Shown here one piece after another: positions 48,958 to 61,090 of a stretch of 64,000 nucleotides of DNA. The notes below the pieces were generated by a model. It saw only the letters and a list, made by a program, of their open reading frames with translations. It was not told the origin of the DNA and did no database searches. A program made the position numbers and the translations under genes. The stretch is from Erythrophleum ivorense (taxonomy: Eukaryota; Streptophyta; Magnoliopsida; Fabales; Fabaceae), in the NCBI GenBank assembly GCA_026724425.1, contig JAIUCV010001119.1, positions 62,001 to 126,000 on the forward strand, written 5' to 3'. Position 1 is the stretch's first letter, and every line of letters begins with the position of its first letter.

Positions 48958-50071
48958 AGGCACAAGAGAAATTCAGAGGTCATAGGAGGTAGCTAGGGTT
49001 CTTAGCACATTTCCATCTTTTCCCAATCCTAGAGCAAAATTCAGCCGAGGTAACTTATATATAACTTAATCTTCTCTTCTTCCTTTTCAATTTGATTCGA
49101 TTAGTCTTTCATTTGAAGCACTTTTACCCACACCCAAATATGAAATATGTTGCTTGGTGTTGCCATGGTGGATTTTTGGAGGTTGAGGCAAGGGGTGTTG
49201 TTAGGTAAGTGTTTCCTTCCCATTTTGATGCATTTTCTACTAGTTTGAGACCCCTATAGTTGATTTATAATATGTGTATTAATTTTATGTGAATTTACCC
49301 AGAAAATTGAGAGGTATCTTAAGGTTTCTAGTGTGAGGAACACCAAATTCGAATTTAGAGCTTGTAGCGGCTAGGTAAGTGTCCACTAAGTTGTCTTTGG
49401 CATTTTAATTCTATGGGTATCTAGTTTGTTACTATAAATGATGATTAAGAGTAGTGAGCTAACGAGGTTAATTTTTATTCCTTACATATGTTCAATTTAA
49501 TCTTATATCTGTTGCACATATATGATTTTAAATGCTAATGTATGGTTGGCTATCTAAATTATTATGTTTGGACCTTGTGTGAGTCTATAGTGGAGTTGTG
49601 TTGCTACTTCCACCTATGCATTATGCTTCGATTGGGTACTGAGTTATGATCAGACTCTTATATGCACTGGGCCCAGGTGTGCTCACTGGAGAGTTGGTGC
49701 ATGGATAGGCCTCTCCTGGTGTTATTAGATTTTAACATGTCTTATATGATTACTAGTATGGAATAGTAGTCACTGGTAGCTCAACTATTGCATTTACTGA
49801 AATGATTGATGTTTCTTATGCTTATTTAATTTAATGCATATATGTTAATTAATTTGAAGCATATGAATGAAATTTACCTCTGGTTATTGAGATTTGCATC
49901 TCACCTCATTTTATGGGCTAACAATTCCAGGTGAAGGCTTTTTAAGTAAGGATAAAGGGAAGCAAATAGATGAACATCCATGAGTTATGACCTTGTGTGG
50001 GGAATGCTACACTTGGGTTGATCTAACTTAGGATAAATACTAATTTTTGTTATTTTTTTGTATAGCATTAT
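48958..50071 (+). repeat. LTR-C, sense (+), outer copy, segment 1
   Basis: Parallels 50575-51615 of the complete LTR-C: leader near 48960-49040, hairpin-like gagatttgcatctc near 49889, CCAG/GTGAAGG near 49930. It ends with ATTAT (50067-50071), where the inner LTR-C is inserted. The promoter part is missing to the left. Confidence 0.75.
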
Positions 50072-50268
50072 TGTAACACCCATAATTAATTAAGGTGTTA
50101 ATCACAGATTAGATTAATTAGGAATAATTAATATGGGATAATTAGGCAAGTTAAGTAAATGGAGATTTTAGAAAGGTAAATTTATTAATATGGGTTTGAG
50201 ATTTAATTGGAGAGAAATTTCATCTATGCCCAAATTAATGTAGGAGGCCATGGTAAGAGGCTAATGGA

Positions 50269-50538
50269 GGCCCAATAAGCTAGGTGCATACCCAACTTGA
50301 TCCAATGTGATGAAGGCCCAATACCCACCTTATATAGGCTCTTATACTTAGCCCAATAACCCTTGTGCAGACCCAAAACTTTTGGGCTCTTAAAACTTGG
50401 TCTAGCCCAATTGAATTTCAGTAACCCAACACCTTGAAACTGGCCCAACAACTTAAAAATCTGAAGCCCAAATGGAGATGGGCCTTGGAGCAACCATGAC
50501 CCATTTTTGACCCAACTTAAGCCTAACAAAAACCCTAA
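50269..50538 (+). promoter_or_regulatory. LTR-C promoter with site II (GGCCCA) and telo-box motifs
   Basis: Repeated GGCCCA/TGGGCC elements (near 50269, 50315, 50442, 50478) plus several AGCCCAA variants, a TATATAGG run near 50331-50338 and a telo-box AACCCTAA at 50531-50538. In plants, site II plus telo-box is the signature of promoters of translation and cell-cycle genes active in dividing cells. Function here is inferred from motif content only. Confidence 0.6.
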
Positions 50539-52084
50539 TACATCAGCCTCTCCCTCACACTTGCTGAAACACAAAACACAAAGAGAAATTCGGAGCTTGG
50601 AGAGGAGGTTAGGGTTTGGGGCAAGAATTCCACTATTTCTCACCTCTAAGCTCAAAATCAGCCAAGGTGCTTGTTATATATCTTAATCCTCTTCTCTTTC
50701 TCTTTAATTTGGTCTGATTAGTTTTTCATTTGGAGTATTTTCACCCTACCCAAAATCTGAAATGTGGGAATTTCGGGATTTCTTGGTGAAATTCGTAGGT
50801 AGAGGTTAGGGCTGACCTTGGGTGAGTTTAAACCTTCCATTTTGATGCTTCATTTGTTAATTTGAGACCCCCATAGCTGATTTATAAAATGGGTATTAAT
50901 TCTATACGAATTTGCTTAGGATTTTAGGTGGAATATTGAGTTTTCTGGTGAAGGACACTCTAATATGAACTTAGGAATTGTGATGGCTATTGCAAATTTA
51001 TCTACAAGTGAGGTAACTGGGGTTTATATCAATTTCATGTATATATTTGATTTAATTTCATATGTTGCTGTATATGAATGATTTGAAATGTTAAATGAAT
51101 TGGTTGGCTATCTGTTGAATTGTAATTGGACCATGTGAGTCCATGGTGGAGCTATGGTGCGGCTGCCACCCATGCATGTGCTTTGATCGAGTACCGGGTT
51201 ATGATTAAACCCTAGATGCATAGAGCCCCGGTTGTGCTCAATAGGGAGTAGGTGCTGTGAACGGGCCTCTCCCAGTGTTAATGACCTTTAACATGTGATA
51301 ATATGATTGCTAGTATGGGATAGTAATCATGATAGCCTAATTGTTTCATTTGCTGGTATGATGGATATGTTTCTGATGTTGATTTTGATTCATGCATATA
51401 TGCTAATTAAACTAGATATATGATGGAATTGCCTTGGTTACTAAGATTTATATCTCACCACGTTTCATGGGATTAACATTTCAGGTGAAGGTTCTTTGGG
51501 TAAGGATAAAGGGAAACAAGTGGATGAAAATCCATGAGCTCCAACATATGAGAGAAGGCTACACTTAGGCTAGCTTATTTAGTAGAGATGCAATTTTGTT
51601 ATTAGTTTACATAGCATCATCATGTATTCATGTTGCCAAGTGTAGGCGTTCATATTTGGTTTGATTGAAATGTAACCGTTAAGGATTTTAAGTCTCATTA
51701 TAGTTGAATATTAATGTATGAACTTATAGTATCATATATATAGTTTTGTTGAAATTGTGATATGGATTACCATATGGGAATTGTAGTCATATGATGCCTT
51801 AGATGTGGACATAAGCTATTGTTGAATGGAATCTCTATGGGATGTGCATGAGATGTTAATTGTTGCTAATGCATGTGTTCTTGCTGTCATATATTCATGA
51901 ATTTGCTGATATGAGCTAGTTGGACAAGTAGGAAGTAGTATTTAAGTTTTGCAATGGTAATGGATGGATTGATGGGTAAATAGGGTAGATAAACACCATT
52001 AGAATCACATAAAATAAGGGAAGGTGGACTTGGAGTAGTTCTAAGATGAGATTTGGAGTGTAGGGGGTGAAATTTGGGTAATGT

Positions 52085-52555
52085 AGTCACAGGAGGGAGT
52101 TTCGCCATGGCTAAGAGGGCTTCGCCGCGGCCAAATGAGAGACAGAGCCAAAGGGCACCGCGGCATAACCAATCCCGCCGTGGCGCAAGGGAAGAAAATT
52201 GGCCCAAGGAGTGACAGTGGCGAGGAGCGCCGCGGCTTGATAAATCTCGCCGCGGCGCAGAGCAAAAAAAATTGCCCAAGAGGGTAATAGAACCAAAACT
52301 CACCGTGGCGCAATATGTCCTGCCACGGCGCGAGTCAAGGAAATTAATTAAGAGTTGGACAGTAGCAAAACTCACCACGGCGTGAATGTATTGCGTCAAG
52401 GCGAGAATCGTGGGAGTTGAGAACAGTAGTTCCAGGAGGCGTTTCCACCGCGGTGCCACATAGGTTGGCCGCGGCGAGATTTACGAAATTTGCCCAGTAA
52501 TTCCAGATATGAACCTAGCCATGGTGGGGAAGGTATAAGCCACGGCGTAAATCTC
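52085..52555. repeat. CpG-rich imperfect repeat with CCGCGG palindromes
   Basis: About eight to ten occurrences of a (C)GCCGCGGCG-like core (cgccgcggcc, caccgcggca, cgccgtggcg, cgccgcggct and others) at irregular 30-80 bp spacing, often followed by a GGCCCA-type or 'gggaagaaaatt' block. It is the only CpG-dense stretch in the window. The older LTR-C copy at 56045-56200 has the same region with most CpGs lost. Confidence 0.8.
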
Positions 52556-52869
52556 CAAACTCATAATTTTAACCTAGAAACTCCTGTTTCTTCAATGGTA
52601 ATGGTAGGAAATGATATAGGAACACTTATGGGAAGTTATTGGGTATTGAAACTGATGGATGGTTGAATCATAAACCCTTTATGGTAGTAGGATTTCTTTT
52701 ATGTAAATTTTGTTTTGTTGAGGTGGTATGGTGATAACCCTAACATCAAGGTTCAAATTTTCCCTATATTTTCGCAATGTGATAAATTGTAATCACTCAA
52801 ACCTTGATAATTAATTATTAATCGTATATTTAACTATAATTACAATGATTAGAAGGGAGGGTTGTCACA

Positions 52870-52901
52870 ATTATCATGTAATCATATTGCCAAGTGTAGG
52901 T
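52870..52901 (+). repeat. LTR-C, outer copy, segment 2
   Basis: A 32-bp piece (ATTAT then catgtaatcatattgcc...) that continues 48958-50071. It corresponds to the sequence near 51615-51650 of the inner copy and is cut by the LTR-A at 52902. Confidence 0.75.
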
Positions 52902-55754
52902 TGTAACACCATATTTATCTAGCTTGTCTCATGCTATTTCTAGGCCTTATACCATGCATTGCACAAGGAAGCAAGAGAAATGGCATTAGAATAATGAATA
53001 TATGTGAGTTACGTCATGGAAAAATTTTTCAATCGGTGCTCTGGGGTCCAGATGGAGTCATCTATCTCATTCTCACATTTAAATATACAAATACAACTCA
53101 TAACAAACCCAAGAAGTGGCCTATACCTTGAGCAAAGGGAGTGGATACATAAAATGCAATGGTGCAACCTTGGGCTGATTTTTTAGATTCTGTGCCTGAA
53201 CTTTGAAAAATCATAACTAATCTTAGAAAAATCAAAATCATGTACAATACACCATTCTAGAAAGATAAATATGTGTACTTTATTTTAAAAATGAATCCAA
53301 ACCACAATAGAGGCTGCTAGTCATTAGAAACTGATGGAACAGTACCAGAGGTCGACTATCATCCCTTATATTGACCTCCAACTTCAAAAATTCATATCTC
53401 CCTGTTTAAAGGTCCAATTGGGGTGATCTCAGTGGACATGGAAAGCTTATCATGTCTAATTTTTTTTTCTGTAAAATATCATGAGAATTGGACATCATTT
53501 GGCCCATGAATGCCACAGCCCAAGTTTCTAACTATATGAATAGTGTTTGCATCAGTTTAGTAGAAAAATGCCAACTTTGAAAATTCATAATTAATTATGT
53601 AGAGCTCCAAATAATTTGATCTTTAGCTTATAAGAAATTTCTAGATAAGATCTACATGTGTACCAAATTTTATAGTTAAATTAATTCATTTGGTTAAATC
53701 TTGACGTTGGGTTGTAAAATGGCTCATTTTGTATCATTAAAGGGGTCCAAATGGTCCATTTTGAGTTCTAAGGCAACCATGACCACTTAAGTATGTGGGA
53801 ATGTACCAAAATGGCTTTCCAAACTTGTCTTAAAGGTGCATAAACCCAGAAATCAGAAACTCACTATCTCACCCTCTGCTATAGGCAAGATTTCACATGC
53901 TTAAACTTGCCATTCACTACCTAAAATACACATTACCACTCATTTGCCACTAAAACTCATACATGCATCAAACATTTGGGTAATTACATATGTTCACATG
54001 ATTACATAATAATTTTATTATTGGATTACATCATATGCATGTGTATGCTACAAAAGGGACAAAACTAGGCATTTTTTATACACTTCATTGTCAATCTTCT
54101 TCTTCTTGGCTTGGTGGCTTCCATTACCTTGCTCAATTGGTTCACCTAGCATGTTAAGACATTGGAGAGGAGGAAATGAGATTCAAAGAATCCCAATAGC
54201 TCATCTCCCTTTCAATCACACATAAAGAATGCAAAACAAGTCTTAAAAATGCATGCATGAGCATCATAGAGTGTGCAATTATTTAAGAAGCATTATTGGC
54301 ACTTGAACAAGTCATATATAGCATACATAGGCTTGCCAAGTAAGTGGATCAGTCTCACCCATTCTCTTATAGATTTTGGACTTGTCTCACCCATTTTCTC
54401 TAAGAGGTTTTGATTCAACCTCACTCTTGAGAGACTCTTTATTTTGTCTTAACCAATTTTAAGGGTTCTTAGCTTCACCATACTCAAGCAAACCTAAGCA
54501 CACATGCTAGGCATCATTTCAGAACATATTATAACATCATGGTACCATGGAGCAAAGGCATATACTATAGCACTTTTCATGACTTAAAACACACATACAC
54601 ACATTCAAAGATAAGGTAAGCACACATTCATGCATGAGAGAAAGTGGAGAAAGCTACCTTTGCCACATAAGCACACTTTTTCCTTGAGTCTTGAGTCATC
54701 TCCCTCAACTTCACACACACAAGGAGGTGGAGATCATTTCTATTGGCCTTGACATATTATATGAAAGCCAATTATATTCTTGGATCAAATTCTAAGGCCA
54801 TACATTCACTAGAAAAGCTAGGTGGTTCATGTAGCTCTTTTATGGTTCCATAATACACTTAATGAAGCAATCTTATGGAAACATAATCTTTGCTCCAATC
54901 TCTTCATTTATTTATGATTCTTGACTCCATTTAAACCTCTTGGAGTCATTACACTCAAATTAATGAGCCTAGCTAGATGTTGCTTCTTTAAGCCATAATA
55001 TGGAACCTATGATACCATCTCATTTTCTATGGCTTCTAAAATTTTTCTAAGGCTTCCTCTCATCCTCTTCCATCATATATGACTCAAAAATAGGCTTGGA
55101 ACAAATTAAAACTACCCCTTAGTACTCTTTCTAGCCTAGGTCGAAATCATGCTCCATATGAGTACCAAGTGGGTTTGCTTCATTTTCTTGATGGAAGATG
55201 CATATGAAGAGCCTTCTAGGGATCTCAAGAGCTCATTCAAACACTTATTTAGGCCTAGGAACAATTGCATCAAATCAGATTTTTAAGGGAGCCCATGAAA
55301 CCCAACTTTGTTATCTTGAAAATCAATGGTTTTACTTGATTTTCTTTGCATATTCTAAATTCCCACACCTAAATTCATATGATTCATTCTTGGTTCTGCC
55401 CAAAAACACTCTCCCCTTGCCTGGCTATAGGGAGGATGAAATGCACACAAGAAGAACAAGAAAAGTGAAGATGGAGACTAAGAATTTCACCTTGATTTCA
55501 AGCTTTCCTTGAATGCTTTCCCTTTTCTTCTAGCTCCCCTCTCTAAATTTGAATATTTCCCCTCTGGTCTAACCTCAAAACAACACTAAAATCCTCAATA
55601 AAGCCATGAAAAGGAAGAGAGGAAGGAGGATAAGAAGTTTAGTAAAGGAAAGTGCTTGAAAAATTAATATTTTCATACCTTTCTTGCCTTATTTTTCCTC
55701 TTCCTCTTGCCTCCTCTTGTGCACCATTTTCCCTTGCTCTCCCTTATGCACCAT
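52902..55754 (-). repeat. LTR-A, sense (-), truncated at its sense 5' end
   Basis: Starts TGTAACACC and carries the hairpin near 54179, the minisatellite at 54340-54480 and the leader blocks. It stops near 55754, before the TATA region and the terminal 600-700 bp. LTR-C sequence resumes directly after, so a deletion removed that end together with about 150 bp of LTR-C. Confidence 0.75.
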
Positions 55755-56208
55755 GTTGACATAGACTAGTATTGTATGGAATCTCTATTGGAATTTACAT
55801 TTGAATGATAATGGTAGTGGCTTTTAGTATTCCTTGTGTCAAAGTCTATGATTTGCTGATATATGGTAGATCGATGGATAGAGATCAAAACCTAAGTTTT
55901 GAATTGATTAGAATTGGTATCCTGACTAATTTAGATACTAGGATGCCATTAAAACTCTACAAATTAAGGTAAAATGACTTTAGGATGTTGCTAGAGGGAG
56001 ATTTGGTATGTATAGGATGAAATTTAGAAAGTTTAAGTGTAGTAGGGGCTTGAGCCGCAGCTAAAACTACCTAAGTTGCAGCCAAGGGAGATCCAGGAGC
56101 TAGGAGCATCACGGTACAATGCAAGAAATTCCCCTAGGGAGAGTAACAAAGAGCAAACTTGTCGTAACAAGTGTCGGGAGGCAAGCTTAGAGAGTTCCAG
56201 GAGGCTCT
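55755..56208 (+). repeat. LTR-C, outer copy, segment 3
   Basis: Matches the inner LTR-C from about 51805 (gaatctctatggga...) through the CCGCGG repeat region, here CpG-depleted. It ends at GCTCT (56204-56208), where the copia element is inserted. The 69-aa frame at 56076 is chance. Confidence 0.7.
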
Positions 56209-57956
56209 TGTTGGGAATTTTTGGGATGCATAGTGGAAAATTAAAACCCCGAATCCCTTCTCATGGACCCATCAATGTTGTTTAAATCAAGTAGATCTAG
56301 AAATATTTACCTTTTTTGTCAGATCTTAGGAATTGATCTACTGATCTACTCCCTCTACCGATATCCACACGAAGGGATGTTTAACTCGAACGGCGTGCTA
56401 GTGCCTTTTACCAACGTCCATACACGTTCCTGGTAGAGAAGACGCTCTCCTTTTCCTCTCTTTCTAGGCATTCGTATAGTGTCCGTACGCTTTCTCTCTC
56501 TTTAGACATCCGTACAGTATCCGTACGCCGTCCGTATGCTTTCTTTCTCTAGGATTTTTCTTTAGTTCTGTAGGTCTAGGAAACCCAAGCTTTCTACCTT
56601 TTTATAAAGGTATCTTATTAGGGTTTCAAATATATTTGATTAATTTAAAATGCATTATTTTAAATCAAATCAAATTTGAATTAAATAGATTAGTTTAAAT
56701 TTAAGTCTACCTAATAGATTTAAATTTTAACTAATTATTTAATATACATCTAGAACTTAATTCAAATTTAATTTATCTCATAAATTAAATTTAAATTATT
56801 ATATTAGTTTAAATTTAAATCTATCATATAGATTTGAATTTAAAACCAATTGATTTAAATTAATTAAAGTATTTATATATCTATATTTCGAATATATAAA
56901 TATATATTTTTTGAATTTTATAAATTATATATATATATCAAATATATATTTATTTATAAAATTCTTCCATCCTAGATTGAACATGACATTCATTGAATCT
57001 AGACGCAATTTCAGATTCAATAAATTTGAACATGATATTCATTGAATCTAAATGCAATTTCAAACTCAATAAATTTGGACATTTTAGCTCGAGTTGACTC
57101 GTTCTTGTATGTGACCCTGTAGACGCATATGATATTGGCAGTGGGCTAAGAACACTATTTGTCCCATAAGTCACAAGCAGTCTCTAGCAAGACATTGTGA
57201 CTACTCAAATCACATAGGAATGGTGATCCGATGCAACCTATGATATAACTTTATCACATCCTTTTTGTCACACGATATTTAGATCAAATATGAGGCATGA
57301 AAATGTCATCCTCATCTTACTTGATCGTTACTTTATCGGTCTACGTGCAGACTAATAGTACAAATGGAAACCTTTCCATTCGAGCACAGCCATGCATTTC
57401 TCAATCTCACTTATCAAGGGGCCCAGAGATATCTTTCTATTAATCAGAGAGACAAATCCTATTTTGACCACTCATCTTCTTCTATATAAATTTCACTATA
57501 CCCGATCATAGCCTTTATGATCACTCGGTTAAAGATGACCTTTGACTATGCCAAAAAATAGTGTTCCTCATGTTGGAAACTATGGTGATCTTAAGTCTAA
57601 GGGCTTGGTGACACGATTATATATGAGATACGCTTATGACTTAATCCATATAGCTATCTCATAATGGATTGATTTAACGTCTTGTTCCCTAACAAGTGTC
57701 TATGATTTTGATTCGTATCTTTATACATGACTAACATATAATCATCAATCAAAATCATACTAGTCCTAGTTCATCATTGTTCCCACAATGATGATTGACA
57801 AGGGATATTTGAGATAATCAATATGATTTATCCAAGGATATTATTATATAGAATATGTAAAAAATATAATAATAATGTAATAAAAGAAAATTCTTATTTC
57901 TTAATAAAGAACAATGTTGGCAATATAATGATTGGTGTAGGGCACAATCTCCAACA
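56209..57956 (-). mobile_element. Ty1-copia 3' LTR (1,748 bp)
   Basis: On the + strand it runs from TGTTGGGAATTT to CAATCTCCAACA; in element sense it starts TGTTGGAGATTG and ends ATTCCCAACA. Size and termini fit the Tork/Angela group of plant Ty1-copia elements. The middle (56640-56950) is strongly AT-rich, and 56460-56550 holds repeated TCCGTACG-like units. The left TSD should be GCTCT (56204-56208); its partner is outside the window. Differences from the partial 5' LTR look like roughly 15% by eye, so the insertion is old. Confidence 0.9.
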
Positions 57957-57973
57957 ACTCCCACTTGCATTAG
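57957..57973 (-). other. Polypurine tract of the copia element
   Basis: In element sense CTAATGCAAGTGGGAGT lies directly before TGTTGGAG of the 3' LTR. The purine run AAGTGGGAG is the usual plant copia PPT and primes plus-strand synthesis. Confidence 0.88.
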
Positions 57974-57989
57974 GCCCAATTGTTGATGT

Positions 57990-58525
57990 GTCTAATACCT
58001 ATTAACCTAACATGACGCTTATGCTTTGCTGGTGCAAGTGGTTTAGTAAGTGGATCAGTAACATTGTCATCAGTTAGTACTTTGCATATCTTTATATCAC
58101 CCCTATCAATGATTTCTCTGATGAGGTGATATTGCCTGAGTATGTGTTTAGTTCTTTGATGTGACCTCCGCTATTTAGCCTATGCTATAGCACCGTTGTT
58201 GTCACAAAATAGATCTATTGGATTTGAGATGGTTGGCACCACTCCTAGTTTAGCGATGAACTTCTTAATCTAAACAGCTTCCTTAGCTGCATCTAATGCT
58301 GCTAGGTACTTAGCTTCTGTTGTAGAATCAACTACTGTGCTTTGCTTAGAGCTCTTCCAGCTGATTGCTTTGCCATTCAAATAGAATGTAAATCCTGATT
58401 GTGATCTATAATCATCCTTGTCAGACTGGAAACTTACATTTATGTAACCATTTACAACAAGCTCATCTTCCAATCCTTCATAGACTAAGAATACATCCTT
58501 AGTCTTTCTTAAGTATTTCAAGATA
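57990..58525 (-). pseudogene. Copia RNase H domain (broken, catalytic change)
   Basis: The open part, 58270-58521, contains SGFTFYLNGKAISWKSSKQ and STTEAKYLAAL, the RNase H core that removes the RNA strand of the hybrid. The expected Y-x-D of the first motif reads GYINVSF, replacing the aspartate with asparagine. Downstream (57995-58200), pieces such as LTDDNVTDPLTKPL mark the end of pol, with stops between. It is continuous with the RT upstream but separated from it by a stop and frameshift near 58560-58700. Confidence 0.88.
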
Positions 58526-59650
58526 TTCTTGACAGCAGTCCAGTGACTCTCACCTGGATTTGACTGATATCTACTAGTTATACTTAAGGTATATGAGACA
58601 TCTGGTCAAGTGCACAACATAGCATACATGATAGATCCAATAGCCGAGGCATATAGAATCTTGCTCATGTGATCTCGCTCATCATGTGTACTAAGACACT
58701 GAGTCTTGCTAAGATTGATGCCATGAGACATGGGTATATAACTCCTTTTTTGAATCTTGCATATTAAACCCATGCAATACTTTGTCTATGTAAGTGCTCT
58801 GACTTAGGCCGATTAACCTGTTGGATCTATCTCTATAGATCCTTATCCCTAGGATATAAGTGGCTTCGCCTAAGTCTTTCATTGAGAAACACTTTCCTAA
58901 CCAAGTCTTGACATTCTGCAAGGTAGGAATGTCATTTCCAATGAGTAGGATGTCATCAACATAAAGCACTAGAAATACAATTATGCTCTCATTAACCTTC
59001 TTGTAAACACAAGGTTCATCGATATTTTGGATAAATCCAAAATCTTTGACTACTTCGTCAAAGTGATGATTCCAACTCTGAGATGCTTGTTTCAACCCAT
59101 AAATGGATTTTTGAAGCTTGCAGACTTTCCCAAAATCCTTTAGATGTACAAAACCTTTAGGTCGTGTCATGTATGCATCCTCAAGCAGCTTCCTATTAAG
59201 GAATGCTATTTTGACTTCCATCTGCCAGATCTCGTAATCATAGTATGCTACAATGGCAAGAAGGATCCTGATTGATTTAATCATGGTGACAGGCAAAAAG
59301 GTTTCATCATAGTCTATACCATGAGTTTGTTTGAGTGCTTTTGCAACTAATCATGCTTTGAAGGTATGCACTTGACCATCCATGTCGATTTTCTTCTTAA
59401 AAACCTATTTGCACCCAATGTTTTTATACCTTTAGGTGGGTCAATCAAGATCCATACTTGATTATCATACATGGATTGTATCTTAGACTTTATGGCTTCT
59501 AGCCATGTCTCAGAGTCTGATCCCACTACAGCTTTTTGATAGGTAGTTGGCTCATCTTGATCAACAAGCAACACATCATGACTTTCAGTTAAAAGAAATC
59601 CATATCTTTGAGGCTGATGTCATGTCCTATCAGACCTTTGTGGGCCTTGT
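58526..59650 (-). pseudogene. Copia reverse transcriptase domain (broken)
   Basis: Two open pieces (59347-59574 and 58709-59296) cover the RVT_2-type RT. The first carries WLEAIKSKIQSMYDNQVW; the second the IWQMEVKIAFLNRKLLEDAY block, the SIYGLKQASQSWN block and an intact YVDDILLIGND catalytic box. The pieces are separated by a frameshift and stop near 59300-59345, within the segment that should hold the KARLVAK-type motif. It lies between integrase and RNase H, the PR-IN-RT-RH order that defines Ty1-copia. Confidence 0.93.
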
Positions 59651-60960
59651 GTTACTTGAGTAGGCTCAACAACTTGTTATGAGTCTTCTTGTTTTTCCAT
59701 CTCTGGCTCAATGCGATTTTGTGACTCTCAAACTTCTTCGAGATGTATCTTACTCCCACTGGTTCTTTTAGAGATAAATTATATTTCCAGGAAGATACCA
59801 TTTCGAGCAATAAACAATTTATTCTCATTAGGATTATAGAAGTAATATCCTTTAGTTTCCTTAAGATACCCCACAAAAAGGCATTTTATAGATTTGGGTG
59901 CTAACTTATCTTAGGCTTGTTGCTTAACATATGCCTCGCATCCCCAAATCTTGAGAAAAGCTAAACTGGGCTTCTTCCAAGTCTATATTTCATATGGGGT
60001 CTTTTCAACTACCTTAGATGGTACACAGTTTAGTGTGAACGTAGCTGTTTCTAATGCATAACCCCAAAAGGATGGTGGAAGATCTGTTTGACTCATCATA
60101 GATTGAACCATATCTAATGAGGTTCGATTCCTTCATTCAGAAACATCGTTCCATTGTGGTGTTCCTAGTGGGGTAAATTGTGTGACAATTCCACAATTTC
60201 TAAGATAGTCAATAAATTCTTGACTCAAATATACACCACCTCGATCAGATCGAAGTGCTTTAATAGATTTACCAAGCTGATTTTATACCTCATTTTAGAA
60301 GGTTTTGAACATTTCAAAAGATTCAGATTTATGTCTCATTAAATAGATGTATTCATATCTACTATAATCATCTATAAAAGTAATGAAGTACAAGTGACCA
60401 CCTCTGGCAGCGGTACTTAGTGGACCACATACATCGATATGTATTAAGCCCAATAGGTCAGTGGCCCTCTCACTATGCCTAGTAAAAGGTGCCTTAGTCA
60501 TCTTTCCTAATAAACAAGATTTACAGGTGTCAAATGATTCAAAATCAAATGAGTTAAGTAGTCCATCTTGATAGAGCTTTGAGATGCGTTTCTCATTTAT
60601 ATGGCCTAGACGATAGTGCCATAGGTAGGTCGAATTCAAATCGTTTGACTTGATCCTCTTGGTAGTTACATTATAGATATTTTTATTATTAGGAATTTCA
60701 AGGTTCAAGTAATAATGACCACCATGCAAATCACCATCCGCATAAAAGATGTCATTAAAATAAATAGAACATTTATTATTCCTAATAACTGAAGTAAAAC
60801 CTTCCTTATCTAAATAAGAAAGTGAAACAATGTTTCTACTCAAAGTAGGAACATAATAGCAATTGTTTAAAATAAACAAAAGCCCACTGAGCAAAACTAA
60901 TTCATAACTACTTACAGCTAAAGCAATAACTCTTGCTCTATTTCCAACTCGTAGGTCTAT
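59651..60960 (-). pseudogene. Copia integrase with GAG-pre-integrase zinc domain (broken)
   Basis: 60295-60894 is open and holds the HHCC domain (WHYRLGHINEKRISKL ... CKSCLLGKMTKAPF) and the first part of the rve core, with catalytic aspartates in HIDVCGPLS and FIDDYSR. The frame extends upstream to about 60960. After 60295 there are several stops, but the catalytic glutamate region (TPQWNDVSE) and the C-terminal part (near 59820-59880, 'NPNENKLF'-like in a second frame) are still recognisable. It inserted element cDNA when functional; here it is disabled. Confidence 0.9.
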
Positions 60961-61090
60961 TTCACCCTTTTTTAGCTTTCTACTCCTTTTAAGACCCTAC
61001 ACATTTGTACAAATGTGAGTTTCACATGCAGTATCTAATACCCATGTAAAAAAAGTGGAAAGATTAATTTCTATAACATAAACTCTTGAA
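60961..61090 (-). pseudogene. Copia protease remnant
   Basis: In a frame shifted from gag the sequence reads VYVIEINLSTFFTWVLDTAC. The D-T-A replaces the usual D-[ST]-G of the retroviral-type aspartic protease. A stop follows after HICTNV, then GLKRSRKL continues in frame into the pre-integrase region. The frameshift lies between 61071 and 61090. Confidence 0.8.

Larger units (their letters stand above)
50072..52869 (+). repeat. Solo LTR-C, 2,798 bp, TSD ATTAT
   Basis: TGTAACACCC at the start, GGTTGTCACA at the end, perfect TSD ATTAT (50067-50071 and 52870-52874). It holds a site II/telo-box promoter, a hairpin-like gattt..atctc near 51448 with TTTCAG/GTGAAGG near 51484, and a CpG-rich repeat block. 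Long frames on the - strand (143 aa at 50224-50655, 190 aa at 51887-52459) follow the repeated GGCCCA and CCGCGG motifs and are not convincing genes. Confidence 0.92.

Noticed and set aside
50224..50655. 143-aa open frame on the - strand
   Set aside because: It arises from repeated GGCCCAA/GCCCAAT promoter motifs in LTR-C. There is no recognisable domain and the direction is opposite to the LTR promoter.
51887..52459. 190-aa open frame on the - strand, rich in Arg, Ala and Leu
   Set aside because: It is a translation of the CpG-rich CCGCGG repeat. All overlapping frames are also open there, and the older copy of the same LTR at 56045-56200 does not keep it.
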